DNA of 64,000 nucleotides, from the NCBI RefSeq assembly GCF_001293775.1, contig NZ_LGLN01000029.1:60605-124604 (forward strand). Direction: 5' to 3'. Source of the stretch: Pseudomonas syringae pv. cilantro. GTDB taxonomy: Bacteria; Pseudomonadota; Gammaproteobacteria; Pseudomonadales; Pseudomonadaceae. A model generated the notes under the pieces. The model was not told where the DNA came from, did no database searches, and was given only the letters and a program-made list of their open reading frames with translations. The position numbers and the translations under genes were made by a program. Each line of letters begins with the position of its first letter. Position 1 is the stretch's first letter. Shown piece by piece: positions 16,414 through 25,385 of this stretch.

Positions 16414-16992
16414 ATGGCAGTAAGTCTGAGTAAAGGCGGTAACGTTTCCCTGTCGAAAGAGGCTCCTGGCCTGACAGAAATCACCGTTGGGCTGGGCTGG
16501 GATCCACGGGTGACCGATGGCACCGAGTTCGACCTCGACGCGTCGATCTTCATCGTTGGCGAAAATGGCAAGGTGTTGGACGACAACAGCTTCATTTTCT
16601 ACAACAACAAGAAGTCGACCGATGGTTCGGTTGAACACTTGGGCGACAACCGCTCAGGTGCGGGCGAAGGTGACGACGAGCAAGTCAACGTCAAACTCAC
16701 CGGTCTGGCGGCTACGGTCAAGAAGCTGGTATTTGCGGTCACCATCCACTCGGCTGACGAGCGCAAGCAGAACTTCGGTCAGGTTTCGAACGCTTACATC
16801 CGTGTTGTGAACAAGGCTGACGGCAAGGAAGTCGCGCGTTACGACCTGTCGGAAGAAGCATCGACCGAAACCGCGATGATCTTCGGCGAGCTGTACCGCA
16901 ACGGCGACGAGTTCAAGTTCAAGGCCATCGGCCAGGGCTTTGCAGGCGGTCTGAAGCCGCTGGCAGAAGCCCACGGTGTTGCAATCGGCTAA
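16414..16992 (+). CDS. terE: Tellurium resistance protein TerE
   Basis: A 192-aa paralogue of the preceding TerD with the same intact motifs ([56 protein letters not shown]). It is the last gene of the rightward ter transcription unit and is followed 18 nt later by a strong terminator. The TerD/TerE assignment follows gene order. Confidence 0.93.
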   Translation: MAVSLSKGGNVSLSKEAPGLTEITVGLGWDPRVTDGTEFDLDASIFIVGENGKVLDDNSFIFYNNKKSTDGSVEHLGDNRSGAGEGDDEQVNVKLTGLAATVKKLVFAVTIHSADERKQNFGQVSNAYIRVVNKADGKEVARYDLSEEASTETAMIFGELYRNGDEFKFKAIGQGFAGGLKPLAEAHGVAIG

Positions 16993-17009
16993 ACCCGATC
17001 AGCGCCCGA

Positions 17010-17043
17010 CAAAAACCCCCGCCAGCGATGGCGGGGGTTTTTT
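17010..17043. terminator. Terminator at the end of the ter cluster
   Basis: AAAAACCCCCGCCA pairs with TGGCGGGGGTTTTT around a 4-nt GCGA loop. A/T runs on both sides allow it to work in both directions, serving terE and the facing terF gene. Confidence 0.93.
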
Positions 17044-17061
17044 GTTGGGGTTTTTGAACGT

Positions 17062-17118
17062 ATTCGCGGACAAGTCCGCTCCCACAAAGCCCTGCGAAGC
17101 GGAGCGTCGCACGATAGT
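17062..17118. repeat. REP-type extragenic elements
   Basis: TTCGCGGACAAGTCCGCTCC (17063 on) is the Pseudomonas REP palindrome with its CCCACA tail. It is followed by a second type, GCGGAGCGTCGCACGATAG, that recurs with variation near 47085-47107. The elements lie between the ter terminator and the terF stop. Confidence 0.8.
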
Positions 17119-17159
17119 CATAGTCAGTAGTTGAGATCATCGTTGCGCATGCTCACGCT

Positions 17160-18392
17160 CTACAAAATCCCGGCACCCTTGGCCGCTTTCAGCCAGTCGG
17201 GAAACTCTTCCATCAGCAGGTCGTACAGTTTCTCTTCCGGGATTTCATCCAGGCGGTCCAGGGCGAAGAAGTTGCAGTTGTCGACCACACGTCCGCCCAT
17301 ATCGTCGAGCTTTTCGAGAATCCCGTAGCCGTGACCCCCCAGGCCCACGAATTGCCAGAAGATCGGCAGTTTGGCGGCTTCGGTCATCAGCCTGGTGATC
17401 TCGCGGTCCTGATGCACGCCGCCGTCGCTGATGAACAGGATGTAGATCGGTGTCTTATCGCCTGACTGCTTGTAGTAATCGATGACCATGCGCATCGCCT
17501 TCGGCTCATCGTTGATGCGTGCACCCAGCTCCCAGTTTTTCCAGCCGCCATGATCGGTCTTGATGAAGTCCTGAAAGTTGCCCAGCGTGACAGCGCTGAG
17601 TTGCTGCGGCTTTGCACCGAATGCCCAGCAGTCCAGTGCGCCGTCATCGTCGAAATGCACGGCCAGCGGAATCAGGCGGTCCACCACTTCTTGCACATGA
17701 CCACGCGTGTATTGCGCGTTCATCGAGCCTGACGCGTCCAGCACCAGCCCGACTCGGGCCTTGGTGTCGGTCAGTCTGGCTTTTTCCAGGCTGACTTGAG
17801 CCTTCTTCGCCAGGCTGATCAACTGCGGAGCCGCGGCGGCAATCTTTTTCTCCAGAGAAATTCGTGCAGGCGGGGGCGGCGGTGCGTCGGCCACTTCACC
17901 ACCGAAATGCACCACCAGCGCGTCCAGCCCGGCGTTATAGCCCTGCAGGTTGGAAGCGATGCGCCATTCGCCGTTCTTGCGATAGACATCGACCACCATG
18001 ATGGCTTTCTCGGCGGCAAAGGTCGCCCCGGAGAACTCGCCACGGGCCACCTCGCGGCCTTGGTCCTGAATGCTGAAGTGGCTGGCCTGGATGTCGCTCA
18101 TCGCTCCCGCACCATCAATGGATGCGGTGAACACCAGCCGGTCTATGGACGCCGGCAAGCGACCCAGCGCGAGCTGAAAATCGCCGCCGTTGACCTGTTT
18201 GACACCGTTGCAGGGGCTGGCAGGCTGATTGAAGAAAATCATGTAGCGGTCGTCTGACAGCTTGCCGTTGGCATCGACGCCAAAGCAGACGTAGTCGATC
18301 ACATGAGGCGATTTCAGGGAGATCGACAGCGTGAGATCAGTGCCCTGAATCAGTGTGGAAAGCGGGATGCGTTGGCCTTGAGCGATGAGCAT
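17160..18392 (-). CDS. terF: TerF-like protein: TerD domain plus VWA domain
   Basis: A 410-aa protein. Residues about 1-165 are a TerD-like domain without the DLDAS/GDNRTG calcium ligands. A Pro-rich segment (PPPPP near 171) and a helical Ala/Lys stretch follow, then a von Willebrand factor A domain with the metal-ion adhesion site DASGSM at 219-224 and the downstream Thr and Asp (FISDGG). VWA-TerF proteins are thought to recruit other Ter components in a metal-dependent way. The gene faces the ter operon and shares its terminator. The RBS is AAGGA before ATG 18392. Confidence 0.88.
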   Translation of the reverse strand: MLIAQGQRIPLSTLIQGTDLTLSISLKSPHVIDYVCFGVDANGKLSDDRYMIFFNQPASPCNGVKQVNGGDFQLALGRLPASIDRLVFTASIDGAGAMSDIQASHFSIQDQGREVARGEFSGATFAAEKAIMVVDVYRKNGEWRIASNLQGYNAGLDALVVHFGGEVADAPPPPPARISLEKKIAAAAPQLISLAKKAQVSLEKARLTDTKARVGLVLDASGSMNAQYTRGHVQEVVDRLIPLAVHFDDDGALDCWAFGAKPQQLSAVTLGNFQDFIKTDHGGWKNWELGARINDEPKAMRMVIDYYKQSGDKTPIYILFISDGGVHQDREITRLMTEAAKLPIFWQFVGLGGHGYGILEKLDDMGGRVVDNCNFFALDRLDEIPEEKLYDLLMEEFPDWLKAAKGAGIL

Positions 18393-18444
18393 GTTTCTTC
18401 CTTGGCAATGGGGGCATCAGAGAGCCCCGGTCAAATGACTGGCA

Positions 18445-19527
18445 TCAGCGTTCACTTCGGCCTGCACCCGCAGGGCCGGCGGCCAGCATGCGTCCGGCCA
18501 GACGGGAGAATGGCAGACTTTGCAGCCACACCGTGCCGGGGCCGGTCAGCCGGGCGAAAAACACGCCTTCGCCACCGAACAGCATCGACTTGATGCCGCC
18601 GCCGACCATGCGGATGTCGTAGTCCACAGTCTGGGTCATCGCCGCCAGGCAGCCGGTGTCGACATCCAGTCCTTCGCCTGCCGCCAGTTCGATCTTGCGC
18701 ACCGTGCCGCCCATGTGCACGAAAACCCAGCCGTCGCCTTCAAGCTTTTGCAGGATGAAGCCCTCACCGCCGAACAGCCCGGTCAGGATTTTCTTCTGAA
18801 ATTGAATGCCGATAGATACACCCTTGGCTCCGGCCAGGAAGCTGTCTTTCTGGCAGATCAGCTTGCCACCGAAATCGCGCAGGTTCAGCGGCAGGATGGT
18901 GCCGGGGTAGGGCGCCGCAAAGGCAACCCGGCCCTTGCCGGCCCCTTGCTGCGAAAACACCGTGGTGAACAGGCTTTCGCCGGTGAGCATGCGTTTGCCT
19001 GCGCCGAACAGCGAGCCCAGCAGACCTGACGATTGATTGCTGCCATCGCCGAAGATCGTCTCCATTTGCACATCGCAGGTTTTGTACATCATCGCGCCGG
19101 CTTCAGCGACCGCACTTTCACCGGGATCGAGTTCCAGCTCGACGAACTGGGTTTCCGAACCGTACAGCTTGAAGTCCACGCCGTCGGTGGTCTGCGACAA
19201 GCCAAAGCCGCCCGAAGCGTTCGGGTCTGGCGTGAACGACGGCCGTTTGCCCGGCACAGGACCGGGGATGGGCGCGGGTGGCGCAGAAGCCTGCGCAGGT
19301 AGGCCCGAAGGCCTTGGCTGGATCATTTCCGGCGCTGGAGCCGGGAAGGGGGTCACGCCATCCTTTTTGATGGCGCGCACGTCCTGAACCTGATAGATCG
19401 GCTGCCAGTCCGGCATGCCCTGTTTCCAGCACCAGGCGCCAGGTGACTCGCGCGCAATCAATCGCGCTGCCGCTGCCTCCATCGGGCCGAGTTGCTTGCC
19501 CGCGTTCATGACAAACCATTGGTCCAA
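18445..19527 (-). CDS. GYF_2 and AIM24/TIGR00266 domain protein
   Basis: A 360-aa protein. Residues 1-55 form a GYF_2-type domain (WFVMNAGKQLGPM ... GMPDWQPIYQV), residues 60-105 are a Pro-rich linker, and residues 115-345 are an AIM24/TIGR00266 beta-rich domain with the many Gly-rich blocks typical of the family (GGEGFILQKLEGDG, GTVRKIELAAGE, GGGIKSMLFGGEG). The frame opens with TTG at 19527, preceded by GGGAG; the first internal ATG is six codons later. It lies 52 bp upstream of terF in the same direction and is likely cotranscribed. Its molecular function is unknown; proximity suggests a Ter partner. Confidence 0.82.
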   Translation of the reverse strand: MDQWFVMNAGKQLGPMEAAAARLIARESPGAWCWKQGMPDWQPIYQVQDVRAIKKDGVTPFPAPAPEMIQPRPSGLPAQASAPPAPIPGPVPGKRPSFTPDPNASGGFGLSQTTDGVDFKLYGSETQFVELELDPGESAVAEAGAMMYKTCDVQMETIFGDGSNQSSGLLGSLFGAGKRMLTGESLFTTVFSQQGAGKGRVAFAAPYPGTILPLNLRDFGGKLICQKDSFLAGAKGVSIGIQFQKKILTGLFGGEGFILQKLEGDGWVFVHMGGTVRKIELAAGEGLDVDTGCLAAMTQTVDYDIRMVGGGIKSMLFGGEGVFFARLTGPGTVWLQSLPFSRLAGRMLAAGPAGAGRSER

Positions 19528-19575
19528 GGCATCTGCTCCCGATCAAATCGAAGTCGTCTTCAGCGCGTGAAACCG

Positions 19576-20424
19576 TCAGATACTCAGGCGCATGGACAGG
19601 TCCACGGCCTTCACATCCTTGGTCATCGCACCGATGGAAATATAATCCACGCCGGTGTCGGCAATCACCCGCAGAGTGTCATCAGTGATGCCGCCACTGG
19701 CCTCGAGTCTGGCACGGCCTGCGGTAAGACGAACGGCTTCGCGCATGTCATCCAGGCTCAGCTCGTCGAGCATGATGATGTCGGCCCCGGCGTGCAGCGC
19801 CTGACTGAGTTCACCCAAGCTCTCGACTTCGACTTCAACCGGCTTGCCCGGCGCTATCTTGCGCGCAGCGTCCACGGCCTGAGCGATGCCGCCGCAGGCT
19901 GCGATGTGGTTTTCCTTGATCAGGAACGCGTCATACAGACCAATGCGATGATTGTGGCAGCCACCGCAGGTGACTGCGTATTTCTGCGCCAGACGCAGGC
20001 CCGGCAGGGTCTTGCGGGTGTCGAGCAGTTTGACCCCGGTGCCCGCGACCAGGTCGGCGAAATACTGCGCGCGGGTTGCGACGCCGGAGAGCATCTGCAG
20101 GAAATTGAGCGCGCTGCGTTCGCCTGTCAGCAGCGAGCGGGCGGGGCCTTCCAGATGAAACAGCGCCTGATTCGGGCTGACCCGGTCGCCATCGACCACT
20201 TGCCAGTGCACGGCCACACGCGGGTCGAGCTGACGAAACACCGCATCGACCCACGCGGTGCCGGCAATCACCGCGGCGTCACGGGAAATGATCGTGGCCT
20301 TGGCCAGCCGTTCTGCCGGAATCAGCTGGGCGGTGATATCGCCACCGCCGACATCCTCAAGCAATGCGCGGCGCACATTGGCTTCGATCTCGGCGGTCAG
20401 ATCGGCAAGTCGTAAATTCGGCAT
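19576..20424 (-). CDS. nadC: Nicotinate-nucleotide pyrophosphorylase (carboxylating)
   Basis: A 282-aa quinolinate phosphoribosyltransferase of NAD synthesis: quinolinate plus PRPP gives nicotinate mononucleotide and CO2. Typical motifs are visible ([91 protein letters not shown]). The start at 20424 (MPNLRLADL) gives the normal length; a 13-residue extension is not conserved-looking. It precedes the AIM24 gene in the same direction but is a housekeeping gene and probably independent. Confidence 0.96.
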   Translation of the reverse strand: MPNLRLADLTAEIEANVRRALLEDVGGGDITAQLIPAERLAKATIISRDAAVIAGTAWVDAVFRQLDPRVAVHWQVVDGDRVSPNQALFHLEGPARSLLTGERSALNFLQMLSGVATRAQYFADLVAGTGVKLLDTRKTLPGLRLAQKYAVTCGGCHNHRIGLYDAFLIKENHIAACGGIAQAVDAARKIAPGKPVEVEVESLGELSQALHAGADIIMLDELSLDDMREAVRLTAGRARLEASGGITDDTLRVIADTGVDYISIGAMTKDVKAVDLSMRLSI

Positions 20425-20775
20425 AGCGGGCTCCACTAACAAAGTCGTCCGAGTATAAGGCACTGCACCCTGCTAACTCACCTGCGGCCATGCTCTGGAA
20501 CGCCTTTGCCAACGTGCAGTTGGTCGGTTTGGCGAATTCACGTGCGATGGAATGCAAGTATTGCGGTCTATCGTGCACACGAATATACGAGCGCCATCCA
20601 AACGAGTGTGTAAAAAAAGTCTCACTGGCGTTAATGACAACTTTTGAAAGATACTCGACCAATATTTGACGTCACAGGTTTGACGTCGCGCGAAACCAAG
20701 GGGGCTGGATCACAAGGCGAGGGTCGCACGCCACGTTTGTGATGGAGCCCGGGTATTTTCCTGACAGGGGGTGTA
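20425..20775. other. nadC / DUF1631 divergent spacer
   Basis: This 351-bp stretch has no supportable gene. It holds two direct copies of TTTGACGTC (20665-20673 and 20679-20687), which overlap TGACGTCA-like palindromic sequence and lie about 90 bp before the DUF1631 start, and a run of seven A near 20611. The minus-strand open frame here is not conserved-looking and is taken as chance. Confidence 0.5.
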
Positions 20776-23031
20776 ATGCCGAACGACGAAAAAGTAGTGC
20801 CGTTAAGCAAAGTGCTCCCCGCGCAGGGGGCCGGCGTGCCACTGGCCAGGTTACCGGTGGTGTTGCTGCAGGTTCGCGACAAAGCGGCGCAGCAGCTCAA
20901 GGACGCTTTGCAGGTGCTGTTCGACAACGCCGACGACACGCTGTTCGAGATGGCTGACCGCGCCCTTAGCAACACCGAGCAAAACATCTTTTTCGAAGCC
21001 ATGCGTGACCTGCGTCTCAAGCGCAAAAGCATAGAGCGTGGCTTTCTCGACAAGTTCTATGAGTCTTTCCTGTCGCTGGGTCAGTATCAGATTCAGGACC
21101 CCGTGCTGCCCGCCGCCGTGTCGTTCGACAAGCTGGCGCTGGTGCATAACGATGACCTGGAAAAGACCGTGGCGGTCGACGCGATGGTCTCCAAGGTCAT
21201 GAGCCGTGACAGCCTTGCGCTCGGCCAGCTCACCGCCCGCCTCAACGTTCTGGTGCCGCAACCCATCACCGACGAAAACAACCCGCTGGGCCCGGCGATG
21301 CTGTGCCGGTTCTTTCTTGAGGCTGGACGCAACCTGGGGGTCGAGATCAAGGTCAAGCTGATCATCCTCAAGCTGTTCGAAAAGTATGTGCTGACCAACA
21401 CCGATCATCTGTACGGTGAAGCCAACCAGTTACTGATCGCCACCGGCATCTTGCCGGACATGAAAGTCCTGCCCGCCCGCCGCTCATCTGATCGAGCGGC
21501 GCCCAGAGCTCGTTCTGCCGAACTGTCCGACCCTGTGCTCAACGAAGCGGCGGACAAGCTCGACAAAGGTGTGCAGGAGGTGTTTTCGGCGTTGCAGGAG
21601 TTGTTGCTGCATGTGCGCGGCAATCTTGTGCCGCGGCATGAGCCCAACGCCGAAGTACGGCCGATCTCCAGTCGGGACTTGATGCGTCTGCTTTCTCATT
21701 TGCAGCAATACGTGCCCTCTCAGGAAACCGCTGACGACTTCGACTTGCGCAATCAGCTTGAACAGCTGCTGACGCGGGTCAACGTGAAAACCGGTAAATC
21801 ACGGATCGTGGGCGTGGGCGATGAGGATGTCATCAACCTCATCGCCATGCTCTTCGAGTTCATTCTCGACGACCGCAACCTGCCGCCATCGCTGCGCGCG
21901 CTGATCGGACGTTTGCAGATTCCGATGCTCAAAGTGGCGGTACTCGACAAGAGCTTTTTCAGCCGTGGCAGTCACCCGGCCCGTCGCCTGCTCAACGAAA
22001 TTGCCACCGCAGCGCTGGGCTGGGGTGGGCGTGACGATTATCAGCGCGACTCGTTGTACCAAAGGGTCGAGCAGATCGTGCAGCGGCTGCTCAATGACTT
22101 TGACGATGACCCGTCGATCTTTTCCGAATTGCTTGCCGATTTTCTGGCCTTCACCAGTGACGAACGCCGTCGCAGCGAGTTGCTGGAGCAGCGCACCCGT
22201 GATGCCGAGGAAGGCCGGGCGCGCGCCGAACTGGCTCGCCAACTGGTTCAGCAGCAACTGAACCAGCGTCTGCTGGGGCGCACCTTGCCGGAAGTGGTGG
22301 TGCGTCTGTTGCAGGAGGCCTGGAGCAAAGTGCTGCTGCTGACCTGCCTCAAGCATGGTGAAGCGTCCGGCGAATGGCAAGCAGGCCTGACCACCATGGA
22401 CGAGTTGATCTGGAGCGTCGAGCTGCATGACGATCCGCAGGCGTTGCAGCGTTTGCTGGAACTGGTGCCGGGGCTGCTCAAGTCGTTGCGCGATGGCCTG
22501 ACCAGTGCGGCGTTCGATCCGTTCGCCACCAGCGAGTTCTTCAGCCAGCTGGAGTCGCTGCATGTGCAGGCGTTCCAGCATTTCACGCGTTTGCAGGAAG
22601 CCAGTGGCGACGCTGGATCAGGTGACGCGTCGCTGTGCGGCGCTAGCACTGCGGAAGGTCCGCCGATGATGGCAGTGGTCGAGGAAATCGTCCTGATCGC
22701 GCCCGAAGAGCGGTTGCTCAACGAACCGGTCGTGCAGTTGCCTGACGATGACGCCGGTTTGCAGATGGTCGACAACCTGCGGGTGGGCTGCTGGGTCGAG
22801 ATTCAGGAAGACGAAGAGCACAAGTTGCGCTGCAAGCTGACCGCCATTGTCGAGCCGACCGGCCGCTATGTGTTCGTCAATCGCACTGGCATGAAGGTTC
22901 TGGAAAAGACTCGCGTTGGCCTCGCCGTCGAGTTTCGTCGCGGCGCAGTGCGCGTTCTCGACGATGCCTTGCTGTTCGATCGGGCGCTGGAATCGGTGAT
23001 AGGCACCCTGCGCAAGCTCAAGGGCGCCTGA
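20776..23031 (+). CDS. DUF1631 family protein
   Basis: A large (751 aa) cytosolic protein of unknown function, widespread in pseudomonads next to nadC and ampD. It is mostly alpha-helical with acidic and leucine-rich stretches (LLSHLQQYVPSQETADDFDLR, IAMLFEFILDDRNLP) and an Arg/Glu-rich coiled-coil candidate near residue 475 (DERRRSELLEQRTRDAEEGR). A beta-rich C-terminal part (VGCWVEIQEDEEHKLRCKLTAI ... YVFVNRTGMKVLEK) resembles a PilZ-like segment, as in DUF1631 proteins. No signal peptide or membrane segment. Function is not assigned. Confidence 0.88.
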   Translation: MPNDEKVVPLSKVLPAQGAGVPLARLPVVLLQVRDKAAQQLKDALQVLFDNADDTLFEMADRALSNTEQNIFFEAMRDLRLKRKSIERGFLDKFYESFLSLGQYQIQDPVLPAAVSFDKLALVHNDDLEKTVAVDAMVSKVMSRDSLALGQLTARLNVLVPQPITDENNPLGPAMLCRFFLEAGRNLGVEIKVKLIILKLFEKYVLTNTDHLYGEANQLLIATGILPDMKVLPARRSSDRAAPRARSAELSDPVLNEAADKLDKGVQEVFSALQELLLHVRGNLVPRHEPNAEVRPISSRDLMRLLSHLQQYVPSQETADDFDLRNQLEQLLTRVNVKTGKSRIVGVGDEDVINLIAMLFEFILDDRNLPPSLRALIGRLQIPMLKVAVLDKSFFSRGSHPARRLLNEIATAALGWGGRDDYQRDSLYQRVEQIVQRLLNDFDDDPSIFSELLADFLAFTSDERRRSELLEQRTRDAEEGRARAELARQLVQQQLNQRLLGRTLPEVVVRLLQEAWSKVLLLTCLKHGEASGEWQAGLTTMDELIWSVELHDDPQALQRLLELVPGLLKSLRDGLTSAAFDPFATSEFFSQLESLHVQAFQHFTRLQEASGDAGSGDASLCGASTAEGPPMMAVVEEIVLIAPEERLLNEPVVQLPDDDAGLQMVDNLRVGCWVEIQEDEEHKLRCKLTAIVEPTGRYVFVNRTGMKVLEKTRVGLAVEFRRGAVRVLDDALLFDRALESVIGTLRKLKGA

Positions 23032-23055
23032 GTCCTCGCAAGACCAAAGGCCTGT

Positions 23056-23098
23056 GGCGTAGGAAATGGCACGTGTGTGATCGGCTATTTCCTACGCC
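23056..23098. repeat. Long inverted repeat GGCGTAGGAAAT / ATTTCCTACGCC
   Basis: Perfect 12-bp arms (23056-23067, 23087-23098) are separated by 19 nt. It sits 25 bp after the DUF1631 stop and has no T tail, so it is not a typical terminator. The GTAGGAAAT core recurs as a palindrome at 26463-26475. Confidence 0.7.
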
Positions 23099-23181
23099 TC
23101 GGGTCCTTGTCTAAACCCCCACATCTGCGTTTATCGCGGGCATAATCGGTGTCATCCATTTCCTCCGCTCAAGGAGCACTC

Positions 23182-23730
23182 ATGCAACTGGACCCCGCAA
23201 GCGGTTGGTGCGATGGCGTGCAGCATTGCCCTTCGCCCAACTTCAATGCGCGACCCGACGGTGAGATCTCGCTACTGGTGATCCACAACATCAGCCTGCC
23301 ACCGGCGCAATTCAAGACCGGCAAGGTGCAGGCTTTCTTTCAGAATCAGCTGGACAGCACCGAGCATCCGTACTTTGCCGGCATTGCCGAGCTGCGTGTT
23401 TCGGCGCATTTTCTGATTGAACGTGATGGCGACGTCATTCAGTTCGTCTCCTGTCTTGATCGTGCGTGGCATGCCGGGGTGTCCAGTTTTCACGGACGTG
23501 AGGGCTGCAACGACTTTTCCATCGGCATCGAGCTGGAAGGCACGGACGAGCAGCCTTTCACCGACGCCCAGTATCACGCACTGATTGAGCTGACGGGGCA
23601 GTTGCGGCAGGCTTTTGCGGATATCACGCCCGAGCGGATCTGTGGTCACAGTGACATCGCGCCCGGGCGCAAGACAGATCCGGGCCCCTGCTTTGACTGG
23701 GCCAGGTTTCGAGCGACTTTGCTGGATTGA
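23182..23730 (+). CDS. ampD: 1,6-anhydro-N-acetylmuramyl-L-alanine amidase AmpD
   Basis: A 182-aa cytosolic zinc amidase that cleaves the stem peptide from anhydro-MurNAc muropeptides during cell wall recycling and so lowers the inducers of AmpC beta-lactamase. Zinc ligands are visible in VIHNISLP (His), CGHSDIAPGR (His) and KTDPGPCFDW (Asp). AAGGAG precedes ATG 23182, which settles the start over the 11-residue upstream extension. ampE follows 16 nt downstream. Confidence 0.96.
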   Translation: MQLDPASGWCDGVQHCPSPNFNARPDGEISLLVIHNISLPPAQFKTGKVQAFFQNQLDSTEHPYFAGIAELRVSAHFLIERDGDVIQFVSCLDRAWHAGVSSFHGREGCNDFSIGIELEGTDEQPFTDAQYHALIELTGQLRQAFADITPERICGHSDIAPGRKTDPGPCFDWARFRATLLD

Positions 23731-23746
23731 TGTTGGGGGATAAACG

Positions 23747-24583
23747 ATGAGTTTTCTGGTGCTACTGCTGGCCGTCTGCATAGAAAAGTTTTCTGCACTG
23801 CGTCAGCGGGTACAGCGTGATGGTCCGTGGCTGAACGAGCTGGCAAAGCTTGAAAGCGGCCCGCGAACCGCTGCACGGCCCTGGTTCACGCTGGCGCTGC
23901 TGGTGCTTGTGCCGGTCTTGCTGCTGCAATTGGTGCTGACCATCGTCGGCTCGGTGGCGTACGGCTGGCTGGTCCTGCCGATTCATCTGCTGGTTTTGAT
24001 CTACAGCCTCGGCCGGATTGACCTTATCGCCGTGCTCGGGCCGTTTCGCGATGCCTGTCGGCGCGGCGATGCGCAGGCGGCGGTGCATGTGGCCGAGCGC
24101 GACATGGGCGTGCAGGCTGACGACAGCGAGCAACTGCTGCAAGGCGTTCAGAGCTACATGCTGTGGCAGGCGTTTCAGAGTTTCTTCGCGGTGATCTTCT
24201 GGTATTTCGTGCTTGGGCCGGTAGCCGCACTGGCCTATCGCTTGCTGGCGCTTGCCGCTGAACACGGCAAGACCCCGGCGCTGGTCGAGCGGGCCGGGCA
24301 GTTGCGCCATGCGTTCGAGTGGGTGCCGGTCCGTTTGCTGGCCGCAAGCTTCGCACTGGTCGGTAATTTCGTGGCGGTCAGTCGGGTGATGCTGCACGAA
24401 TTGCTCAACTGGAACATCAGCGCCGCGCAGTTGGTCACTCGCGCCGGATGCGCCGCCAGCGAAGTGCCGTCCCCGGTGATGGGCCCGAACGGCGTTGCCA
24501 GTCTGGACTTGCTCTGGGAGTTGCTGGTTCGCGCGGCGATCGTCTGGTACGCAGGTTTCGCGCTGTGGACACTGCTGATCTGA
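23747..24583 (+). CDS. ampE: Regulatory signalling modulator protein AmpE
   Basis: A 278-aa inner-membrane protein with about four membrane segments (near residues 45-75, 143-165, 200-215 and 255-278). It belongs with AmpD and is known to modulate beta-lactamase signalling, although its biochemical activity is unresolved. It follows ampD by 16 nt and is probably cotranscribed. The family N-terminus MSFLVLLLAVCIEKFSALR is present. Confidence 0.93.
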   Translation: MSFLVLLLAVCIEKFSALRQRVQRDGPWLNELAKLESGPRTAARPWFTLALLVLVPVLLLQLVLTIVGSVAYGWLVLPIHLLVLIYSLGRIDLIAVLGPFRDACRRGDAQAAVHVAERDMGVQADDSEQLLQGVQSYMLWQAFQSFFAVIFWYFVLGPVAALAYRLLALAAEHGKTPALVERAGQLRHAFEWVPVRLLAASFALVGNFVAVSRVMLHELLNWNISAAQLVTRAGCAASEVPSPVMGPNGVASLDLLWELLVRAAIVWYAGFALWTLLI

Positions 24584-24589
24584 AGTGTT

Positions 24590-25384
24590 TCAGCCGCTGA
24601 CGGTGTGCGGCCAGCCGAACAGTTCGCAGGCGTTGCGCGTGCTGGCCTCGGCGAGCCGTTCCGGGCTGATGCGCATCAAGCCTGCCAGCGCCTGGCAGAT
24701 GTCGGGCAAATGCTGCGGGGTGTTGCGCTGATTGGGGTACATGGCGGGCGCCATGTCCGGCGAGTCGGTTTCCAGCACCACGCTGTCCAGTGGCAGTTCG
24801 GCAAGTACCCGATGCATGCGCAGCGCTTGTGGCCAGGTCGCCGCACCGCCCAGGCCAAGCCTGAAACCCAGTTTGATGTATTCCCGCGCTTCTTCACGAC
24901 TGCCCGCAAACGCATGAATAATGCCGTTGCGCTTGAGTCTATGACGCTTGAGGGTGGCGATCACGTCGGCGTGGCTGCGCCGTACGTGCAGCAGAGCGGG
25001 CAGGTCGAAGTCGGCAGCCAGCTGCAACTGCGCCTCGAAAACCTCTTGCTGACGCGCTTTGTCGAGGTGATCGAGGTAGTAATCGAGACCGATCTCGCCC
25101 ACCGCACATAACTGCGGGTGGCCTTTCAGGCGTGTCAGCCAGTCGCCCAGCTCGTCCAGGTGTTCGGCGCGGTGCTCGTCGATGTAGACCGGGTGCAACC
25201 CGAACGCTGCATGCAGGGAAGGATTGGCGACGGTCAGGTCCCACAACCGCTGCCAGTTGCGCTGATAGACCCCCAGCACCACTATGCGCTGCACGCCGAG
25301 TGCCTGACTGTGTTGCAGGACCTGCGCACGGTCGGCATCGAACTCGGCAAAGTCCAGATGGGTGTGGGTGTCGATCAGCGTCAC
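24590..25384 (-). CDS. TatD-family metal-dependent hydrolase
   Basis: A 264-aa TIM-barrel DNase/hydrolase of the TatD (YcfH/YjjV) type. Metal-binding motifs are IDTHTHLDF at the N-terminus, AVGEIGLDYY, LPALLHVR, GIIHAFAG and VLETDSPDMAP. It starts with GTG at 25384, one base after the stop of fruR, so the pair is translationally linked; the frame extends further upstream but overlaps fruR. The stop is 6 nt from the convergent ampE stop. Confidence 0.9.
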   Translation of the reverse strand: MTLIDTHTHLDFAEFDADRAQVLQHSQALGVQRIVVLGVYQRNWQRLWDLTVANPSLHAAFGLHPVYIDEHRAEHLDELGDWLTRLKGHPQLCAVGEIGLDYYLDHLDKARQQEVFEAQLQLAADFDLPALLHVRRSHADVIATLKRHRLKRNGIIHAFAGSREEAREYIKLGFRLGLGGAATWPQALRMHRVLAELPLDSVVLETDSPDMAPAMYPNQRNTPQHLPDICQALAGLMRISPERLAEASTRNACELFGWPHTVSG

Positions 25385-25385
25385 G

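Noticed and set aside
5478..17043. Ter cluster as a recently acquired mobile island
   Set aside because: No integrase, transposase, tRNA or direct-repeat boundary was seen and base composition looks like its neighbours, so recent transfer is not supported by this window.
20357..20662. Minus-strand frame upstream of nadC
   Set aside because: It overlaps the nadC N-terminus in another frame and shows no domain or good start.
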